Source: a virus. Taken from it: a DNA stretch of 64,000 bases. Positions 23,400 through 29,482 of the stretch are shown here, piece after piece (the stretch's first letter is position 1; every line of letters begins with the position of its first letter). The translations under genes and the position numbers were made by a program. Below the pieces are notes generated by a model that saw only the letters and a list, made by a program, of their open reading frames with translations, was not told the DNA's origin and searched no databases. The stretch is from the IMG/VR virus record IMGVR_UViG_3300029951_000013, positions 1 through 64,000 of that record; one strand, given 5' to 3'.

Positions 23400-23440
23400 G
23401 GCCCCGCAGCGATGACTTTCTCACCCCTCGCTGCGGGGCC
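23400..23440 (+). terminator. strong hairpin, second of a pair
   Basis: A perfect 13-bp stem, GGCCCCGCAGCGA with TCGCTGCGGGGCC, 15-base loop, starting 5 bases after the first hairpin. A tandem terminator or processing site before the leader motif at 23451. Confidence 0.6.
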
Positions 23441-23450
23441 GTACCAATGA

Positions 23451-23473
23451 GACCACTGACCACCGACGAGGGA
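23451..23473 (+). promoter_or_regulatory. start-associated leader motif
   Basis: GACCACTGACCACCGACGAG then GGAG, ending 7 bases before ATG 23481; the ACYGACC part is doubled. Confidence 0.5.
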
Positions 23474-23480
23474 GTACAGC

Positions 23481-23687
23481 ATGACCGTCCTGGAGGAGTT
23501 CAACACCCATCTGCGACAGTGCCCCGGCTGCGTCGCCGTCCTCGACGGGGACGGCGAGATCGTCCCCGCCCGGCTGTGCCGGCACGCGGAGCGCATGCAG
23601 CAGACGCTGGAGTGGAGTTCGGCGCGCATCAGCGCCGCCGCTGACCGGCTGCTGACCCGGCTGACCGGGACGGAGCCGGCCCGGTGA
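23481..23687 (+). CDS. small protein with CPGC motif
   Basis: 68 residues: CPGCVAV and CRHAERMQQTLEW form a possible zinc site followed by a helix. Overlaps the next gene by GTGA. Unrecognised. Confidence 0.55.
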   Translation: MTVLEEFNTHLRQCPGCVAVLDGDGEIVPARLCRHAERMQQTLEWSSARISAAADRLLTRLTGTEPAR

Positions 23688-24382
23688 CCGCGACCGTGCC
23701 GCGCGAGACCCTCAGCCTGGGAGCCAGAACCTTCCTGCGCACTCTGCTGGGGGCCGGGTGCGGCACGGTGGAGGGCTACTACCGCCACCGGATGCGCCTG
23801 CACGAACTGGCCTGCTCGCGCTGTGCGGCGGCTTTTGCGGAGCATCCAGGGCTGCCGCCGGTCCACCGGGACACCTGCGGCACTGAGAAGGGCTGGAGAG
23901 CGCACAGGTACCGGTCCGAACTCCCCTGCGGGCCCTGTGCACAGGCGCGGAAGGGGCACACCGTCCGGTACTGCGGCACCGAGAAGGGCTGGATGCTCCA
24001 CCGCCGGACCGGTGAGAAGCCCTGTCCGGACTGCCGTCAGGCCTTCAACGCCCGCAGGGGGACGCGCCGTGCCGGTGCACGCGCGGGACAAGAGACAAGA
24101 CGCCCGACCACTGACCAGAAAGGTTCTGCCATGAGCCAGAACACCATTCCCGTCCAGGCTGCCGGTCTGCGCAAGGGGGACGTCCTGTTCCAGCCGATCC
24201 CGACCGGGGTCCGGCCGGTGACCGTCGTGGACGTCGTGCGCACCGAGGTCTACCGCAAGGGCCTCCGGCTGCTCGGCGTGGAGATCCTCGGGGAGGAACT
24301 CGTCTCCGACGAGGGAAACCTCCGCAGCCGGGCGGTTCGGATCCTCTCCGGGGAGCGGGTGCTGTGGGACGTCCGGCGCTGA
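23684..24382 (+). CDS. in-frame fusion of a Cys-repeat protein and a downstream protein
   Basis: 232 residues in one frame. The first half has repeated CGTEKGW-x2-HR-x4-PC-x2-C units (about 65-90 and 97-120), a phage zinc motif. The second half, from ATG 24131 (MSQNTIPVQAAGL), is a small beta-rich protein with its own start-associated leader at 24105-24123. That leader is translated here as RRPTTDQKGSA. Either a stop codon was lost and a fusion is made, or the second protein is made separately from ATG 24131. Confidence 0.55.
   Translation: MTATVPRETLSLGARTFLRTLLGAGCGTVEGYYRHRMRLHELACSRCAAAFAEHPGLPPVHRDTCGTEKGWRAHRYRSELPCGPCAQARKGHTVRYCGTEKGWMLHRRTGEKPCPDCRQAFNARRGTRRAGARAGQETRRPTTDQKGSAMSQNTIPVQAAGLRKGDVLFQPIPTGVRPVTVVDVVRTEVYRKGLRLLGVEILGEELVSDEGNLRSRAVRILSGERVLWDVRR
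24105..24123 (+). promoter_or_regulatory. start-associated leader motif inside a longer frame
   Basis: CGACCACTGACCAGAAAGG, 7 bases before ATG 24131, but within the open frame from 23684. Confidence 0.5.
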
Positions 24383-24690
24383 CCGCCCGGGAGCGCGAGG
24401 TGATCCAGCGCGCGGCCCTGGGAGAGACCTACCCCCAGATCGGTCGCGCGTTGGGCATCAGCGCAGGCACAGTAGGCGCGCACGCGTCCCACGCCATGGC
24501 CAAACTGGGCGCGCGCAGTATCGCGCACGCCGTCCACCTGGCTGACCTTCAAGGACTGATCAGTCCGCACGGCTGCGGGCACCCGGACACCTACTGGTGG
24601 CACCTGCGGCACGGAGAGACCACTGACGATGCCTGCAAAGCGGCACATGCCGCTCTGCGCAAGCAACAGAGGAATCACTCCGCCGCCTGA
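24364..24690 (+). CDS. LuxR/GerE-type helix-turn-helix protein
   Basis: 108 residues from GTG, overlapping the previous gene by 19 bases. LTAREREVIQRAALGETYPQIGRALGISAGTVGAHASHAMAKLGA is a complete GerE HTH (about 6-60). No receiver or sensor domain is present. The C-terminus has HGCGHPDTYWWHLRHG. A phage transcription regulator is likely. Confidence 0.7.
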   Translation: MGRPALTAREREVIQRAALGETYPQIGRALGISAGTVGAHASHAMAKLGARSIAHAVHLADLQGLISPHGCGHPDTYWWHLRHGETTDDACKAAHAALRKQQRNHSAA

Positions 24691-24732
24691 CATCCTGGCG
24701 GAATCGTTCCGACGAACAGAGACGAGGAACAC

Positions 24733-25215
24733 ATGACCGAAACCACCGACCGTGCCGAACTGCGGACACAGACCTGTCCGGCGGATCGGCACGAGCCGTG
24801 GACGACCTCCTGCACCGGGATCCAGGACTGCCCCTGGTGCCAGGTGGATGAGATGGCCGCCGCTCAGGCCCGGCTCGTCAAGCTCCTGCGCGAGCGGCAG
24901 CGCTGGCAGAACGGCCGCCTGGTCGCTGAGAGCAGCCCGGAGCCCCGGGAGGTCCGCAAGGCGTTCGGCTGGCCCGCCCCGCAGCCGGCGCACATCAGCC
25001 GGGAGACGGCCAACCACGTGCTCTACCACTTCGGTTCCGGCGGATACCCGGCAGGCAGTTTCACCACCAACCTGATCCACCTCCTGGCCACGGCCCAGGG
25101 ACCGAACGCTGTGCGGCTCGCGGAGACCTTCCCGGAGCACGCCGCGGCCATGCGGCTCGCCTCGGACGTGGAAGACGGGGCCGACCAACTGCGTGCCATC
25201 GCCACCGGGGCGTGA
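24733..25215 (+). CDS. hypothetical protein with Cys motif
   Basis: 160 residues. CPWC near 35 with earlier Cys/His, then a helical domain NHVLYHFGSGGYPAGSFTTNLI of a type seen in other actinophage small proteins. GACGAGGAACAC precedes the ATG. Function unknown. Confidence 0.55.
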   Translation: MTETTDRAELRTQTCPADRHEPWTTSCTGIQDCPWCQVDEMAAAQARLVKLLRERQRWQNGRLVAESSPEPREVRKAFGWPAPQPAHISRETANHVLYHFGSGGYPAGSFTTNLIHLLATAQGPNAVRLAETFPEHAAAMRLASDVEDGADQLRAIATGA

Positions 25216-25251
25216 CAGGGCGTCAACTCGGAGGGGAAGGACCACTGACCA

Positions 25252-25455
25252 ATGACCATGACCTGCTGCCCCTACGGCAGCGCCACCGTGTACCGCAGTC
25301 CAGGCGGTGACAACGATGCCCTGCGCCTGGCCGACCGGAAGGCGGCCGAAGAGGGCGGCGGGGCGCACGTCCACATGGATGCCGCTTCGGCCATCTTCGT
25401 CGTTGTCCGGGCTCTGCCCCGGCAGGCCGTCTATCTCGCCGCTCTTCGGTGCTGA
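25252..25455 (+). CDS. small hypothetical protein
   Basis: 67 residues with CCPYGSATVYRSPGG at the start and a hydrophobic end. AAGGACCACTGACC precedes ATG 25252; ATG 25258 is also possible. Unrecognised. Confidence 0.45.
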   Translation: MTMTCCPYGSATVYRSPGGDNDALRLADRKAAEEGGGAHVHMDAASAIFVVVRALPRQAVYLAALRC

Positions 25456-25673
25456 CCGTGAGGTACCGTCTGCGCGACTGGCTGCGCCTGCGCCTGCGGA
25501 GGCAGCGCACCTACCGCTGTGCCGATCCGGGCTGCCATGTGGTCGCCCGGATCGGCACCCGGGCCGACCCCGCTATCTCCCGCAGGATCATGGAGGTGGT
25601 GGCGGCCCACCGCCTGCACCCGCCGCTGACTGAAGCTATGCGGAGGATCCGGGACAACAGGGGGTCTTCGTGA
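25449..25673 (+). CDS. small basic protein with Cys pair
   Basis: 74 residues from GTG 25449 (or GTG 25458), overlapping the previous stop. Arg-rich N-terminus (RYRLRDWLRLRLRRQR), then CADPGCHVVAR. Unrecognised. The next 250 bases carry no gene; they hold the inverted repeat below. Confidence 0.45.
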   Translation: MLTVRYRLRDWLRLRLRRQRTYRCADPGCHVVARIGTRADPAISRRIMEVVAAHRLHPPLTEAMRRIRDNRGSS

Positions 25674-25748
25674 CCTTCCCTGGACTTCTCGGCCGCAAGT
25701 CCCCGGCGTGAATCCGTCGGCCCACTACCAGTCCTGCACCGTTTCCAA

Positions 25749-25781
25749 TTCCTCGAACATTGTTTCCACTCGTTCGAGGAA
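25749..25781. promoter_or_regulatory. inverted repeat, operator or terminator
   Basis: TTCCTCGAAC (25749-25758) and GTTCGAGGAA (25772-25781) form a perfect 10-bp inverted repeat with a 13-base gap. It lies in the gene-free stretch 25674-25923, before the run that ends with the WhiB-like gene. Confidence 0.4.
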
Positions 25782-25923
25782 TCCACCGGATGTGTCCGAC
25801 TCTGCCCGTATCCCGACTGACGAATTCATGCCAACCACTACATCTGGTGTCCGCTGACCCCATGACAACTCGCGTCGCAGGGAGCACAGTTTGTTCACAG
25901 CACCTTAAGAGAGGCCCTACCTC

Positions 25924-26175
25924 ATGGAGATCAGCAGAGAACCGTACCGCTTCAGTCCGGACCAGACCGGGGTCCTCCTCCCACCTGCGCACGACGTCCT
26001 CGGACTTCCGTACCGGGGGGCCTACCTCGCCTGGGAGGACCATCTCGCCAGCTGTCCGCCGTGCGCCCACCGATCCCTGTGGGCCGAGAACGCCTGGTGC
26101 GAACGGGGCACCGCCTTGCAGTTGCAGGCCTCCACCGCACTGGCCCGCCAGCGCACTCTTGCGCACGCGAACTGA
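25924..26175 (+). CDS. small Cys-containing protein
   Basis: 83 residues: HLASCPPCAHRSLWAENAWC resembles a short zinc-binding module. It precedes the WhiB-like gene by 5 bases and is probably co-transcribed. AGAGAGG lies upstream of the ATG. Confidence 0.55.
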   Translation: MEISREPYRFSPDQTGVLLPPAHDVLGLPYRGAYLAWEDHLASCPPCAHRSLWAENAWCERGTALQLQASTALARQRTLAHAN

Positions 26176-26180
26176 CCGCC

Positions 26181-26657
26181 GTGGCCCGATCACTGACGAC
26201 ACGACACGCACCCTCCGACTGGGTGCACCGGTCCCGCTGCCGGGAGCTGGACCCGAACGAGGCAGACCTCCTGTTCTTCCCTCCCCGGGAGAACGAGGCA
26301 GCGGCCCAGGACGCCCGGGAGACCGTGTGCAGCCTGTGCCCAGTCTTCGATGAGTGCCTCGCCTACGCCCTCGTCCACCGGACCACCGGGGTCTGGGCGG
26401 GTACGACGACTGACGCCAGGACACGCATGCTCAAGACCCGCACACGGGTCAAGTGCGCGGTGTGCCGGGCCCCGGACCCGGTGCCGCTGACCGACACCCG
26501 CAGGGGACGCCAAGTCGCCTGGCAGGTATGCCTGTGCTGCGGGGCGTCCTGGCAGGCCGACCGGCGCACGCTGCCTCCGATGCAGCGGACGCAGGGCAGC
26601 GGGCGGTCCCCCGCTGCTGCCCCGGCTTCTGAGCCGTCTTGGGCGGAGGCCGGGTGA
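26181..26657 (+). CDS. WhiB-like Fe-S transcription factor with extra zinc ribbon
   Basis: 158 residues from GTG. The core (about 10-75) has Cys in HRSRCRELDP, then CSLCPVFDEC, giving the four-Cys [4Fe-4S] set, and the G-V-W-A-G turn of WhiB/Wbl proteins. A C-terminal extension adds KCAVCRAPDP ... VCLCCGASW, a second zinc-type cluster, and a Pro/Ala tail. Phage Wbl proteins can rewire host development or superinfection, which is family knowledge. Targets here are unknown. Confidence 0.75.
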   Translation: MARSLTTRHAPSDWVHRSRCRELDPNEADLLFFPPRENEAAAQDARETVCSLCPVFDECLAYALVHRTTGVWAGTTTDARTRMLKTRTRVKCAVCRAPDPVPLTDTRRGRQVAWQVCLCCGASWQADRRTLPPMQRTQGSGRSPAAAPASEPSWAEAG

Positions 26658-26836
26658 CGGCCGCCCGCAGTGCGGCAGAACTGGTGGCCGAGGCCGCCGA
26701 GTTACACGAACTGCTCGACCGCAAGCGCACCGAACCCGGCCGCTGCCGCTGGAGCGTCCGCCAGTTGGACGCCCTGGCCGGCCGGATCACCGAGGTGGAG
26801 CTTCAGGCACTGGTCCTGGCAGCGACTCCGGCCTGA
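26654..26836 (+). CDS. small helical protein
   Basis: 60 residues from GTG inside the WhiB-like stop. Helical and acidic/basic mixed. Its end overlaps the convergent glycosyltransferase gene by 34 bases. Last rightward gene of this block. Unrecognised. Confidence 0.5.
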   Translation: MTAARSAAELVAEAAELHELLDRKRTEPGRCRWSVRQLDALAGRITEVELQALVLAATPA

Positions 26837-27897
26837 GCCCGCTCCAGCCGCAGTGCCTCGTCCCACACCTCCGCCCACCGCCACGCCTGCTGTTCGATCC
26901 TGAGCCCGTCTACAGCTTGCCGACCCTGGTCGGACAGCTCTAGGCGGGCTCTTTCGTCTGTCCGCAGCAGGTTCAGCTTCTGGTACCAGGTCCGGGGGCG
27001 CTCGGCGAGCAGGCCCGCCCCCAGTGCGTGGATGCGCGAGTACTCGATCCGGGGCGATGCCACCCACGGCACGCCCAGCGCGGACATCTCCAGCGGCTTG
27101 AGCCAGGACTTCGCCCGGTTGAACTTCGTGTCGGCCAGCGGCGCGATGCCGATGCCGATCCGGTTGACCGCCGCCGCCCATTCGTTGATGGACGGCGGAG
27201 CCTCGCCGGTGGGGTCGGCTCCGATGCCGAAGGCCGTGCCGCAGCCGTCCGGGATGCCGGTGACGTGGAACCGGCCGCCGTCGGCCCGGACCCGGGCCAT
27301 CGCCCCTCCCATGACCTGCGGGTCGTCCGGGTGGCTGGGTAGGTACGCGGGCCAGCCGACCAGGTCCGAGTCGGTGTGGGGCTGGCCGAAGTAGTGCTCC
27401 GGCAGGTAGTTGTAGAGGACCCGGCCGCGGCCGTGCCGGGCGTAGACGTCCAGCAGCGCCGGCGTGGAGACGGTCACCAGCGTGGCGTCCCGGCAGGCGT
27501 CCGCCAGGTACGCCCAGGAGTGCCGCCTGCTGTTCCTCGACTGCGGCAGTTTGGCGTACTTCGGGTGCATCGACTCGTAGGCCGGGTTCGCCGGGTTGAT
27601 CGAGGACAGGTCGTCGTCTATGTCCACGACCACGGCGATGCCCTTGGCCCGCAGGATCGGCACCGCCTGGGCCAGCCACGGGTGGGTGACCCGCTGGAGC
27701 ACGACCACGTCCATCTCGCCGGGGTCGACCAGGACGTCCTCGACCCCGTCCCGGTCGTTGACGACCAGCCTGATGTCCCGCTCGTCGGGGGCCAGCACCC
27801 GCACGTCATGGCCCTGCCGGGCCAGCACTCCGGCGGGCCAGATGATCCGGAAGTGGCCGCAGCCGAAAGTGTCCGCGGGGTAGCAGGTGACGCGCAA
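26803..27897 (-). CDS. glycosyltransferase (GT-B, family 4-like)
   Basis: 364 residues from a TTG start supported by AAGGAG 6 bases upstream. GCGHFRIIWPAGVLARQGHDV at the N-terminus, VDIDDD near 97, VSTPAL near 150 and a C-terminal GIAPL ... KSWLKPLEMSALGVPWVAS with the family 4 E-x7-E-like pattern indicate a GT-B enzyme. It is the last gene of the leftward late block, next to tail genes, so virion glycosylation is a reasonable guess. Confidence 0.7.
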   Translation of the reverse strand: MRVTCYPADTFGCGHFRIIWPAGVLARQGHDVRVLAPDERDIRLVVNDRDGVEDVLVDPGEMDVVVLQRVTHPWLAQAVPILRAKGIAVVVDIDDDLSSINPANPAYESMHPKYAKLPQSRNSRRHSWAYLADACRDATLVTVSTPALLDVYARHGRGRVLYNYLPEHYFGQPHTDSDLVGWPAYLPSHPDDPQVMGGAMARVRADGGRFHVTGIPDGCGTAFGIGADPTGEAPPSINEWAAAVNRIGIGIAPLADTKFNRAKSWLKPLEMSALGVPWVASPRIEYSRIHALGAGLLAERPRTWYQKLNLLRTDERARLELSDQGRQAVDGLRIEQQAWRWAEVWDEALRLERAQAGVAARTSA

Positions 27898-27903
27898 AGC
27901 CGG

Positions 27904-27922
27904 CTCCTTGGTCAGTGGTCGG
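27904..27922 (-). promoter_or_regulatory. start-associated leader motif on the minus strand
   Basis: Read on the minus strand it is CCGACCACTGACCAAGGAG, 6 bases before TTG 27897. It shows that the motif also marks a late-strand gene and supports the rare TTG start. Confidence 0.55.
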
Positions 27923-27946
27923 TGAGGGGGCGTGCAGTGCCCCGGA

Positions 27947-28270
27947 TCAGTCCGGCGCGGGAGTGTACGGCGCCGGTGCCGGGGGCACGTCCGGGTACGA
28001 CGACGGGTCGTCCAGGAACGCCGTGTAGGCGGCGCTGATCTGCGCGGTGGTGATCGCCCCGCCGTCCACCAGCATCTTCACCAGGACGCAGACCATCCCC
28101 ATGATCAAATTGAGGACGATCCGGTCCTCGGTGCTCTCGACAGCGATGTCCTCGCCCAGGGCCCGCCCGACCGCGACGGCCACCGGCCGCAGGGCGTCCA
28201 CGTACTGGCGTACCGTCAGCGATCCCGTGGCGCCGGAGCTGGCCGCCGACAGGTCCACCGTCCGGCTCAC
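27947..28270 (-). CDS. small phage structural or assembly protein
   Basis: 107 residues from GTG overlapping the previous stop (GTGA). A helical protein with a Pro-rich tail (DVPPAPAPYTPAPD). It follows a fibre-like gene and is probably a virion or assembly component. Not recognised. Confidence 0.5.
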   Translation of the reverse strand: MSRTVDLSAASSGATGSLTVRQYVDALRPVAVAVGRALGEDIAVESTEDRIVLNLIMGMVCVLVKMLVDGGAITTAQISAAYTAFLDDPSSYPDVPPAPAPYTPAPD

Positions 28271-28773
28271 AGGGGTATCACCGTGATCCCCCGATTGGAG
28301 AAGGTGCCGGTGCCGGTGCCGGTGCGGTACACCGCTGTGAAGGTGTTGGAGCCAGGAGTCAGGGCGTTGATCAGGAAGAGGCCGCCGGCCTGCTGCTGGG
28401 AGCTGCCGACCGCCCGGGAGTCGGCACTGCTGATAGAGCTGCTGCCGGTGACCGTGAAACTCATCAGCGCCGCGTTGGCCGAACTGGAGCATGTGCAGTT
28501 GGCCAGGATGTGCACCAGGGCGTTGGCCCCGGTCACCGCGGTGACCGAGGGCCCCGAGGTAGAGCCCAGGTTCGTGTAGGAGCTGGACGTGGTGGTATCG
28601 GACGTCGTCACGATGGCGGATGTCGGGGTCCGGGCAGCCAGGGTGTTCGGCCCGGTGGCGACCAGGATCTGCCCGGTCGCGGTGACCAGCGCCGGACCGG
28701 TCTGGTTCAGGTTGTCTCTGATGTTCGCATTGAACTGGGCGGCGGTGAACACACTGCCCGCCACCGCAGTCAT
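28267..28773 (-). CDS. minor tail/fibre-like protein
   Basis: 168 residues. The start MTAVAGSVFTAAQFNANIRDNL is a typical N-terminal module of actinophage tail-associated proteins, followed by a Thr/Ser/Gly-rich beta region. The usual preceding WTSP residues are present upstream in frame but without any ATG/GTG/TTG, so the true start may be unusual or truncated. Confidence 0.6.
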   Translation of the reverse strand: MTAVAGSVFTAAQFNANIRDNLNQTGPALVTATGQILVATGPNTLAARTPTSAIVTTSDTTTSSSYTNLGSTSGPSVTAVTGANALVHILANCTCSSSANAALMSFTVTGSSSISSADSRAVGSSQQQAGGLFLINALTPGSNTFTAVYRTGTGTGTFSNRGITVIPL

Positions 28774-28824
28774 TGGCGAGGTCCAGGCGATGAGGACCGC
28801 CCCCTCTCTCTGGCTGTAGGAGGG

Positions 28825-29058
28825 CTACTTGGCCGAGCCGGTCGCCTGCGCCGGGCCCGCGTTCGCCGCAGTGCCGCGCGCCGGCTTCGCGGCGGGTGCC
28901 TTGGCGGCGTCGGGCCGATCGGCGTTGACATCGGCCTCCAGACCGACTATCCGGGCGTCCAAAGCCTCCAGCTTCGCGTCGATCCCGGCAGCGTGCTCCC
29001 CGATCAGCTTGCGGACCCGGTCGTCCACCCACTCTTCGAGCTTCCCCTGTGCGGACAT
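28825..29058 (-). CDS. coiled-coil protein
   Basis: 77 residues from ATG 29058 with GGAGGAG 3 bases upstream (an upstream in-frame ATG at 29094 is less likely). A coiled-coil helix LIGEHAAGIDAKLEALDARIVGLE is followed by an Ala/Pro/Lys tail. Possibly a fibre-associated or assembly protein. Confidence 0.5.
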   Translation of the reverse strand: MSAQGKLEEWVDDRVRKLIGEHAAGIDAKLEALDARIVGLEADVNADRPDAAKAPAAKPARGTAANAGPAQATGSAK

Positions 29059-29116
29059 GCGCTCCTCCTGCGGTCGTTCCCGCCAGGATGCCACGCGGTG
29101 GGAGGCGGGCTGTCCG

Positions 29117-29482
29117 CTAGGCGACGCCGTGCTCCCGGCTCTCCGCGCGCAACTGCTCCAGAGTCTGGCCGTGCTCGATCCGGAAGCCGACCGCTCCCGC
29201 GTGGTCGGCCGGGTACCAGTTCCGGGTGGACGGGATCGGCCGCCGGCCCAGCAGTTCGACCACGGCGTCCATGAAAGGCTGCGGCGGCCATTCGATCCGG
29301 GCCGCCTGTCCGCAGTAGGAGCACAGGAACGCGGGCTTGCGCACGTCGCGGGGGTTGCCGGGCCCCGCCGGGCAGCCGGGGCGTCGCAGGCCGAACAGGT
29401 ATTCGGCGTTGGCGCAGCCCTCGCGCGGGCAGTCTGCCGTCCACTCGCCGCTGTAGAGGTAGGCGCGCGCGGTCTCCGCCAT
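29117..29482 (-). CDS. zinc-ribbon-like tail-region protein
   Basis: 121 residues. Paired Cys (CPREGC near 18 and CSYCG near 54) suggest a zinc-bound fold, and the rest is mixed. Its ATG overlaps the stop of the large tail protein (TGATG). Function unknown. Confidence 0.55.
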   Translation of the reverse strand: MAETARAYLYSGEWTADCPREGCANAEYLFGLRRPGCPAGPGNPRDVRKPAFLCSYCGQAARIEWPPQPFMDAVVELLGRRPIPSTRNWYPADHAGAVGFRIEHGQTLEQLRAESREHGVA

